NCBI GenBank assembly: GCA_046714215.1 | Contig: JBKKBM010000291.1 | Span: forward strand, 1 to 7,710 | Length of the DNA stretch: 7,710 bases | DNA from: DATLCI01 sp046714215 | GTDB lineage: Bacteria; Acidobacteriota; Terriglobia; Terriglobales; Acidobacteriaceae | Reading direction: 5' to 3' | In this document: positions 1-5,094 of the stretch, piece by piece | Layout of the letters: every line of letters begins with the position of its first letter | Numbering within the stretch: the first letter of the stretch is position 1 | Notes under the pieces: generated by a model | The model's database searches: none | Seen by the model: only the letters and a program-made list of their open reading frames with translations | Told to the model about the DNA's origin: nothing | Program-made: the position numbers and the translations under genes

Positions 1-1103
1 TCGATGCAATTCTCCAACTCCCGCACATTTCCCGGCCACTCATAATCCAGCATGCACTTCATGGCCGCAGGCGACACTTCCAGCGTCCGGCCTTGCGCAT
101 ATTTGTCCAGGAACCAATTCACCAGCGTAGCAATGTCAGTCTTGCGCTCGCGCAGTGACGGCGTATGGATGGTCACCACATTCAGCCGGAAGAACAGGTC
201 TTTACGGAAAGAACCGTCGCGATAGGAAGCCTCCAAATCGCGATTGGTGGCGGCAATCACCCGTACGTCTACCCGCACCTTGTCATTGCGGCCCACCGGA
301 CGCACTTCCTTCTCCTGCAGCACGCGCAAAAGCTTGGCTTGCATCTCCAGCGGCAATTCGCCGATCTCGTCCAGAAAGATGGTACCGCCATTGGCCGCCT
401 GGAAGAGTCCTTCCTTGTGGCGGTTGGCCCCCGTGAATGCCCCCTTTTCGTAGCCGAACAGCTCACTCTCGATCAGCGTAGGCACCAGCGATCCGCAATC
501 CACCGCCACGAAGGGTTTTTTCGCCAACACCCCGTGATAATGGATGGCCCGCGCTACCAGCTCTTTCCCGGTACCGCTTTCGCCGGTGATGAGCACCGGC
601 GTGCGCGTGTCTTTCATCCGCGCCACCATGCGCAGCACATCCTGGATCTTGGCGGAGGAGCCGATGATGCCATTCAGGTCCGCATCCGCGCTCACGCGCT
701 CGCGCAGGAATTGGTTCTCCGTCACCAGTTGCACCTTCTCTTCCATGCGCTGCAGCAGTAACTTCAATTCCTCGATGCGGAAAGGTTTGGTGATGAAATC
801 GTAGGCACCCATGCGCATGGCGCGTACCGCCGCTTCAATGCTGCCATGGCCGGTCATGATGGCCACTTCCGTCCGCGGCGCCAGTTTCTTCACTTCTTCC
901 AGGAATTCCAGGCCGGACATGTTCGGCATCATCAGGTCAGCCAGGATAATGTCCGGTAACACCGTATCCAGCGCCTGCAGCGCAGCCTGCCCGCTGTCCG
1001 CCTCCGCGCACACAAAGCCCAGCGACGTCCCGATGGTCGTGCACAGCCGCCGGATGTTCTTGTCGTCGTCTACGATCAGAAAACGTATCTTTGGGTCCTG
1101 CAT
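1..1103 (-). CDS. Sigma-54-dependent response regulator, NtrC family (C-terminus cut off by window edge)
   Basis: Reading leftward from ATG at 1103-1101 gives 367 residues with no stop before base 1. Residues 1-120 are a receiver domain: acidic D12-D14, phosphoacceptor D56, T84 and K106. Residues about 143-367 are the AAA+ sigma-54 activator domain: Walker A GESGTGKE (174-181), the sigma-54-contacting loop GAFTGA (221-226), Walker B with LDE (244-246), and sensor II WPGNVREL (356-363). All key residues are intact, so it should be an active ATPase that remodels RNA polymerase-sigma-54. Family members usually run about 440-480 residues and end in a Fis-type helix-turn-helix, which would lie just outside the window. 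An AGGA Shine-Dalgarno sits 6 nt before the ATG. It is the third gene of the leftward operon, 26 nt after the receiver gene, and is the expected output regulator of the kinase. It is the natural activator of the sigma-54 promoter at 4635-4650 (inference). Confidence 0.95.
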   Translation of the reverse strand, partial: MQDPKIRFLIVDDDKNIRRLCTTIGTSLGFVCAEADSGQAALQALDTVLPDIILADLMMPNMSGLEFLEEVKKLAPRTEVAIMTGHGSIEAAVRAMRMGAYDFITKPFRIEELKLLLQRMEEKVQLVTENQFLRERVSADADLNGIIGSSAKIQDVLRMVARMKDTRTPVLITGESGTGKELVARAIHYHGVLAKKPFVAVDCGSLVPTLIESELFGYEKGAFTGANRHKEGLFQAANGGTIFLDEIGELPLEMQAKLLRVLQEKEVRPVGRNDKVRVDVRVIAATNRDLEASYRDGSFRKDLFFRLNVVTIHTPSLRERKTDIATLVNWFLDKYAQGRTLEVSPAAMKCMLDYEWPGNVRELENCI

Positions 1104-1129
1104 AATGCGTCCTGCCTGTTCCTGGCCCT

Positions 1130-1513
1130 TTATAGCTTCAGCACTTGCTTTACCGCCGCTAACAATTCCTGCACTCGGAAAGGTTTTTCAATGCACGGCA
1201 CGCCCGTGCGCCGCAGTATCTCCGTGGTCTCGTCATTCACGATATCGCCGGTGATGAACAGCATCCGCGCCACCAGCTCCGGCTTGTTGGAGGTCAGCCA
1301 GGTATGCACATCGCCCCCGTTCACGCCCCCGGGCGTGCGCATGTCCGAGATCACGCCGCGGAATTCCTGTTGCTGCAACAAGCGCAATCCCTCCGTTCCG
1401 GACGCCGCCGTCACCGTGCGGAAGCCGTCCCGCTCCAGCGCTGTGCGCAGGAATATCTGCACCGAGGGCTCGTCCTCAATGATCAGCAACGGCAGGTGTT
1501 CGGTCGTGGTCAT
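1130..1513 (-). CDS. Stand-alone receiver-domain response regulator
   Basis: A 127-residue protein made of a single receiver domain with no output domain. Seen: acidic pair E13-D14, phosphoacceptor D57, T88 and K110 followed by PF, so the phosphorylation chemistry should work. The loop after D57 reads RTPGGVNGG: the usual Met two residues before the next Pro-containing turn is Thr, and the loop is about one residue longer than the common form. The ATG overlaps the kinase stop codon as ATGA, and a strong GGGGAGG Shine-Dalgarno lies 7 nt upstream inside the kinase 3' end. Translation is therefore probably coupled and the kinase is the likely phosphodonor. The next gene encodes an NtrC-family regulator, so the kinase may serve two receivers. 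Single-domain receivers act as phosphate sinks, relay intermediates or protein-binding switches; which applies here cannot be read from the sequence. Confidence 0.93.
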   Translation of the reverse strand: MTTTEHLPLLIIEDEPSVQIFLRTALERDGFRTVTAASGTEGLRLLQQQEFRGVISDMRTPGGVNGGDVHTWLTSNKPELVARMLFITGDIVNDETTEILRRTGVPCIEKPFRVQELLAAVKQVLKL

Positions 1514-4371
1514 TCAGCGACCTCCCCATCGGTCTCGCCCAGCGCGACTGCGATCTGGGTCGGCACCGTGGGCAGGCGCACACAGAAGGTCGCTCCGCGC
1601 GATTCCGGTTGCGGCGGACGGCACATGATCTCCCCGCCATGCTCACGCACGATCCCGTAACAGATACTCAGGCCCAACCCCGTGCCTTTGCCCACGTCTT
1701 TAGTAGTGAAGAACGGATCGAAGATGCGCTCCGGCTGCTCCACTCCCGGACCGTTGTCGCGGAAGGTGATACGCACGTAGCCGTCGCCCATATGCTCGGT
1801 CTCGATCTCAATGCGCCCCCGCGCATCCACTTCATGGATGGCGTCGTAGGCATTGTTCAGGATGTTCAAGAACACCTGCTGCAACTGGTGCGCGTCGCCC
1901 ACGATCTCCGGCATGCTCTCATCGAAGCGCTCCACCACCTTCACCCCATGGCTGGCGAAGTCATACGAGCGTAGCGCGATGGTTCGCTTCACAATCGCAT
2001 TCACGTCTACTAGCTTGCGGTGCGGCGGCGTCTGCCGGGCAAAGCTCAGCAGGTTCTGCACGATCTCTTTGGTCCGCTGCGCCTCTTGCATGATCACGCG
2101 CAGGTCCTGGTGCACGCCTTTGGGCAGCTTGGGATTCTCCAACATCAGGTCGGCAAAGCCCATGATGGCCGTAAGCGGATTATTCACCTCGTGGGCCACG
2201 CCGGACACCAGTTGCCCCACCGCCGCCAGCTTCTCGGTATGCATCAGCTTCGCCCGGATCACGGCCACGTCGGTGATGTCCGTCATCACCACCACGATGC
2301 TGTTCACGTTGCCTTGGGCGTCGTGCATGGGACTGATGTTGGCGGAGAACTTCCCTTGCCCGCCATCGCCCCGCAGCATCTGCAGTTCAAAGTTATTGAC
2401 CAGTTCGCCCAGCAGGACAGCGTCGAAACTCGCCTCCCAATCCGGCCGTTCGCGCTCGGCGATGAACTCCTTCATCCGGTGCCCCACCAGCGAGTCTTCC
2501 GCGAACTGTCCCGCTTCATAGCAGCGCGGGTTGGCATAGCTGATGAGACCGGCCGTGTCCGCCACCAGGATCATGCTCTGGGTGTTGTTCAGGATCTGGG
2601 TGTTGAAATCTTTTTCGCGCTGCAACTGCGATTGGAAGAGTTTGGCGTCCGTGATGTCCAGCAGCAGGCCGCGATACTGCACGATGTGGCCGCGGGAGTC
2701 GCGCACCGCCATCGAACTTTCCAAGGCGCTCAGCAGTGCGCCGTTCTTGCGCCGCAACGCGACTTCGCGGGTGGCGTTGCTCTCCGATTCCGCCGCCTTG
2801 CGCGCGTTCAGGAACTGCTCATGGGTGGCATAGAACAGCGTAGGCAGATCCAGCGCCAGCAGCTCTTCCCGGCTGTTGTAACCCAGCATGCGCAAGAGAG
2901 CGTCGTTCACGTCGATGAATTTTCCGTGGGCGTCGCAGAAAAATACGCCTTCCTGCACGTTGTCGAACAGTTCGCGGTAGCGCCGCTCCGCATCGTGCCG
3001 GTCAGTCACGTCGCGCAGCACGTGGATGGTCTGCAAACCCTCATGCAACGCCGCATGGATGCGCGAGGTCGAGACCAGGAACGTCCGCTCCATCAGCGGC
3101 ATGTAGACCTCGTCCTCTGCCTCCGGCAGGCAGAACGGACACGGTTGCAACCCCGTGCTCTCCTGGCCGGAAAGCAAGTCACGCATGTGGATGCCGATCA
3201 TCTCCGCCGGCCGTGCGCCGATGAATTCCGCCAGCGGCTGGTTCACCCGCATCACCCGGTGATCATCGTCATGCACCACGATGTAGTCAGACAGCGCGTC
3301 GAATATCTCCGACCATTGCTTGTTGGATTGCGCGATTTTGGAGAACAGCCGCGAATTCTCCAGCGCCACCGAAGCGTGCCCGGTCAGCGCCAGGATCATC
3401 TGCTCGTCATCCCGCGAAAGCGCGCGCCCACAATCCACCAGGCACAGGATGCCCAGCAACTCGCCGGTGCCGCCCACCAGACGCGCCAGCGTCAATTCGT
3501 TCCAGCGGAGGCGGCTGCGTAATTCGCCCAGCGCGGCGGCATCCACCGTCTGCACCGGCCCGGGAGACCTTTCCGCCACCGTCGTGAAGAATCCGCCCAA
3601 CTCGCGCATGGCCTCGCGCGTCACTTCGAGGCGGCTGTCTTCCAGCACCACGCACTCCTGCACCGACCCGTGGGTCAGACTCAACGCCGCGCCCCGCGCC
3701 CCCATCAGACTCGCCGCCCGCACCGTGAAACTGTGGACTAGGTCGGGAAGTCCCAGCGACGATCCCAACTCCAGCGCCATCGCCACCAGGATCTCTGACC
3801 GCTGCCGGTTCTGCTCTGACTGCTGCAGATTGCGCACCGCTTGCAGCAGCACCGCCACCTGCGCCGCGAGCGTCTGTGCGCGCTCCACCACGGCCGGTGC
3901 GATGGGCGACTTGTCCGCCCGATCCAGCAATCCCAGCACCGCCACTAGCTCCCCGCGATGCACCATGGGCACGGCCAAATACTGACCCACGCTGAACATC
4001 CGGACTGCGTCTTCGTCGGCATAGGCGGCCGCGTTCGGCTCGGCTAGAACGTTCTCGGAAAAAAAAGGTTGTTGGGTCGCCATCACCTGTCGCGTGGCCG
4101 GCGTGTCCAGCCGTATGCGCATCTGCCGCGAGATCTCACTATCAAAACCACATTGGATCTCGCAGCCGGTCGCATCCACCAGCGCCACGAACGAACGGGA
4201 AAAACCGCAGAAGGCGGCCGCCTGCGCGCATAGCCGCTGCAAGAAGTGATCGAAGTCCGGCGCCGCGCCTAATTCGAAACAGATCGCAGCTAAGTGCCGC
4301 AGCTCGGCTTCGCTTAACTGACCGCTCGCGACAGGGTTCGACTCCCGCTGCAGGGCTTTCATTGGCTTCAA
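1510..4371 (-). CDS. Cytoplasmic multi-sensor histidine kinase (GAF-GAF-PAS-PAS-PAS-HisKA-HATPase)
   Basis: A 953-residue sensor kinase without an evident signal peptide or membrane segment, so probably soluble. Approximate domains: GAF 25-180, GAF 190-345, PAS 350-460, PAS 462-578, PAS 585-705, HisKA 710-780, HATPase 825-935. The H-box is SGVAHEVNNPL with phosphoacceptor H727. The ATPase has an N-box around N836-N840, G1 DNGPGV (872-877), F-box FDPFFTT (884-890) and G2 GKGTGLGLS (894-902), all intact. PAS1 carries a CPFC pair (C411, C414) in an insertion-like loop. The start is TTG at 4371, preceded by GAGGA about 8-9 nt upstream. An ATG at 4362 is an alternative but has a weaker ribosome site. 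An in-frame TGA lies 11 codons upstream of the TTG, so no longer form is possible. It overlaps the receiver gene by 4 nt and heads the operon with the NtrC-type regulator, its likely partner. The ligand or signal is unknown. Confidence 0.95.
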   Translation of the reverse strand: MKPMKALQRESNPVASGQLSEAELRHLAAICFELGAAPDFDHFLQRLCAQAAAFCGFSRSFVALVDATGCEIQCGFDSEISRQMRIRLDTPATRQVMATQQPFFSENVLAEPNAAAYADEDAVRMFSVGQYLAVPMVHRGELVAVLGLLDRADKSPIAPAVVERAQTLAAQVAVLLQAVRNLQQSEQNRQRSEILVAMALELGSSLGLPDLVHSFTVRAASLMGARGAALSLTHGSVQECVVLEDSRLEVTREAMRELGGFFTTVAERSPGPVQTVDAAALGELRSRLRWNELTLARLVGGTGELLGILCLVDCGRALSRDDEQMILALTGHASVALENSRLFSKIAQSNKQWSEIFDALSDYIVVHDDDHRVMRVNQPLAEFIGARPAEMIGIHMRDLLSGQESTGLQPCPFCLPEAEDEVYMPLMERTFLVSTSRIHAALHEGLQTIHVLRDVTDRHDAERRYRELFDNVQEGVFFCDAHGKFIDVNDALLRMLGYNSREELLALDLPTLFYATHEQFLNARKAAESESNATREVALRRKNGALLSALESSMAVRDSRGHIVQYRGLLLDITDAKLFQSQLQREKDFNTQILNNTQSMILVADTAGLISYANPRCYEAGQFAEDSLVGHRMKEFIAERERPDWEASFDAVLLGELVNNFELQMLRGDGGQGKFSANISPMHDAQGNVNSIVVVMTDITDVAVIRAKLMHTEKLAAVGQLVSGVAHEVNNPLTAIMGFADLMLENPKLPKGVHQDLRVIMQEAQRTKEIVQNLLSFARQTPPHRKLVDVNAIVKRTIALRSYDFASHGVKVVERFDESMPEIVGDAHQLQQVFLNILNNAYDAIHEVDARGRIEIETEHMGDGYVRITFRDNGPGVEQPERIFDPFFTTKDVGKGTGLGLSICYGIVREHGGEIMCRPPQPESRGATFCVRLPTVPTQIAVALGETDGEVAE

Positions 4372-4408
4372 GCGAGGGATCCTCGGACGGCTCTTTCGGG
4401 GGAGTCAT

Positions 4409-4438
4409 AAAGTACTTCGCAATCTCATTTTGAGTCAA
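4409..4438 (-). promoter_or_regulatory. Candidate housekeeping promoter of the kinase operon
   Basis: On the minus strand, TTGACT (4438-4433) matches five of six bases of the sigma-70 -35 consensus. It is followed after 18 bp by TACTTT (4414-4409), a poor -10 match. A start near 4402 would leave a leader of about 30 nt before the TTG start codon and its GAGGA site. I see no sigma-54 (GG-N10-GC) pattern on this strand upstream of the kinase. The -35 overlaps a degenerate copy of the intergenic palindrome (4423-4440). An AT-rich stretch further upstream (about 4565-4610) could hold another start. Confidence 0.35.
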
Positions 4439-4440
4439 GA
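4423..4440. promoter_or_regulatory. Degenerate second copy of the intergenic operator
   Basis: This 18-bp stretch matches 14 of 18 positions, without gaps, with 4492-4509 of the perfect palindrome. It keeps the TCTCAT and TGAG core and the CAA beyond it, and it contains the small inverted repeat CTCA-TTT-TGAG. It lies directly over the candidate -35 (4433-4438) of the kinase operon, so protein bound here would be placed to block that promoter. The outer left arm is not conserved. Function is inferred from similarity and position only. Confidence 0.4.
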
Positions 4441-4468
4441 CATTTAATGGGACGAATCATCCTTGCAA

Positions 4469-4478
4469 ATGAGACAAA
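4469..4478. repeat. Extra operator half-site ATGAGACAAA
   Basis: An exact 10-bp copy of the right arm of the palindrome at 4487-4509, in the same orientation and exactly 30 bp before it (4469 versus 4499). It can also pair with the left palindrome arm (4488-4497) as a 10-bp inverted repeat with a 9-bp spacer. A weaker copy, TTGAGACA, occurs at 4517-4524, giving four related half-sites in about 55 bp. Such clustering is typical of cooperative binding by an enhancer-binding protein; the protein is not identified. Confidence 0.6.
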
Positions 4479-4486
4479 GCCTCCGT

Positions 4487-4509
4487 TTTTGTCTCATCAT
4501 GAGACAAAA
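4487..4509. promoter_or_regulatory. Perfect 23-bp palindromic operator, probable upstream activator site
   Basis: The left arm TTTTGTCTCAT (4487-4497) and right arm ATGAGACAAAA (4499-4509) are exact reverse complements around a single central C at 4498. The centre lies about 163 bp upstream of the predicted sigma-54 transcription start and about 96 bp upstream of the candidate kinase-operon start. That is a usual distance for sites bound by NtrC-family activators that reach the promoter by DNA looping. The regulator encoded in the divergent operon is the obvious candidate (inference). No U-run follows on either strand, so it is not a terminator. Confidence 0.7.
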
Positions 4510-4583
4510 CCAGAGCTTGAGACACTCCCACGTCTGGCCATCGCTCCCAATCTGGAAAATGTTTCTCTAGGTAACATATTTAT

Positions 4584-4596
4584 TATCATACGGTTA
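4584..4596 (+). promoter_or_regulatory. IHF-like bend site in AT-rich spacer
   Basis: TATCATACGGTTA matches the IHF consensus WATCAANNNNTTR at all defined positions but one (T instead of the sixth-position A). It lies between the palindromic site and the sigma-54 promoter, where a bending protein normally helps looping. The surrounding 4560-4612 is unusually AT-rich for this window, which raises the chance of a coincidental match. In a bacterium lacking IHF, HU could do the same job. Confidence 0.3.
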
Positions 4597-4634
4597 TAGA
4601 TATTTTTCCCAGTATCTTTGGAATCCCCCACAAC

Positions 4635-4650
4635 TGGCACCCTCGTTGCA
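4635..4650 (+). promoter_or_regulatory. Sigma-54 (-24/-12) promoter of the TonB-C/MCP/CheW operon
   Basis: TGGCAC (4635-4640), five bases, then TTGCA (4646-4650) matches the sigma-54 consensus TGGCAC-N5-TTGCW at every defined position. The invariant GG (4636-4637) and GC (4648-4649) are exactly 10 bp apart. Transcription should start near 4661, leaving a leader of about 29 nt that includes the AGGAGG ribosome site at 4679-4684. Sigma-54 promoters cannot open without an enhancer-binding ATPase. One is encoded in the divergent operon, and a palindromic upstream site is present at 4487-4509. Confidence 0.85.
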
Positions 4651-4689
4651 TTAGCACTAGCGGGACATTACCGTCCTCAGGAGGTTACC

Positions 4690-5037
4690 GTGTCTAAACT
4701 CAATGCTTCGACCCCGCGCTGGATTCGCTCCCTCGCACTACTCACGCTGGCGGCTTGCATCTCGACCAGCGCCTTTGCCCAGAGCGGTCGCGCCTTAAAG
4801 AACAAAGTGACCCCCAACTTCCCGGAACTCGCCAAGCGCATGAACGTGAGCGGCGCGGTGAAGGTGGAGATCACGGTCGCGCCCAACGGCTCCGTGAAGA
4901 CGGCCAAGGCCATCGGCGGACATCCGCTGTTGATCGATGCCGCCGTCTCCGCCGCCAAGCAATTCAAGTACGAAGCGGGCGACGAGACCAAGGAAGTGGT
5001 CGAATTTAAGTTCAACGGCAGCGGCAGCAATAACTAA
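4690..5037 (+). CDS. Small exported TonB C-terminal-domain protein
   Basis: A 115-residue protein. The N-terminus has basic residues (R10, R13), a hydrophobic stretch (about 14-29) and a likely signal peptidase I site after AFA (28-30). LAAC (20-23) also fits a lipobox, so it could be a lipoprotein anchored at C23. Residues about 40-110 resemble a TonB C-terminal domain: PNFPELAKRMNVSGAVKVEI, then PNGSV, then GHPLLIDAAV. There is no Pro-rich linker and no ExbB/ExbD gene nearby, so it is unlikely to be a working energy transducer; periplasmic binding or scaffolding is more plausible (inference). GTG at 4690 is chosen because a perfect AGGAGG sits 5 nt before it. The same frame is open from a TTG at 4618, but that lies upstream of the sigma-54 start site. 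It is the first gene of the rightward operon, 57 nt before the chemoreceptor. Confidence 0.88.
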   Translation: MSKLNASTPRWIRSLALLTLAACISTSAFAQSGRALKNKVTPNFPELAKRMNVSGAVKVEITVAPNGSVKTAKAIGGHPLLIDAAVSAAKQFKYEAGDETKEVVEFKFNGSGSNN

Positions 5038-5051
5038 AGCAGCACTCGGCA

Positions 5052-5076
5052 GGTCGCTTGGGTACGCCCGGCGACC
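5052..5076 (+). other. Intercistronic RNA hairpin
   Basis: GGTCGC (5052-5057) pairs with GCGACC (5071-5076), and an inner GGG (5060-5062) pairs with CCC (5067-5069) around a TACG tetraloop. The result is a stable GC stem with a small internal loop. It fills the gap between the TonB-C gene and the chemoreceptor gene and ends 9 nt before the GGAGG ribosome site (5086-5090). No U-run follows, so it is not a classical terminator. It could protect or separate the two parts of the message and so set different protein levels; that role is inferred. Confidence 0.5.
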
Positions 5077-5094
5077 CGCAATGGTGGAGGACAA

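Noticed and set aside
2020..3522. Long open frame on the plus strand (500 codons) opposite the histidine kinase
   Set aside because: It lies antisense to conserved PAS, HisKA and GAF coding sequence. Its product is His/Gln/Arg-rich and resembles no family.
4142..4438. 98-codon minus-strand frame starting in the intergenic region with MTQNEIAKYF
   Set aside because: It overlaps the kinase 5' end in another frame, becomes Arg-rich nonsense there, and its TTG start coincides with the candidate -35 element.
4469..4497. Inverted repeat as a transcription terminator
   Set aside because: It forms a 10-bp stem, but it is AT-rich, has no trailing U-run on either strand, and lies between divergent operons where a terminator is not needed.
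4618..4689. Upstream extension of the TonB-C protein from a TTG at 4618
   Set aside because: The extension spans the sigma-54 promoter and begins before the predicted transcription start. It would also bury the signal peptide, whereas GTG at 4690 has a perfect AGGAGG site.
4668..4691. TTACCGT repeated at 4668-4674 and 4685-4691
   Set aside because: A 7-bp direct repeat flanking the ribosome site is compatible with chance and has no known role.
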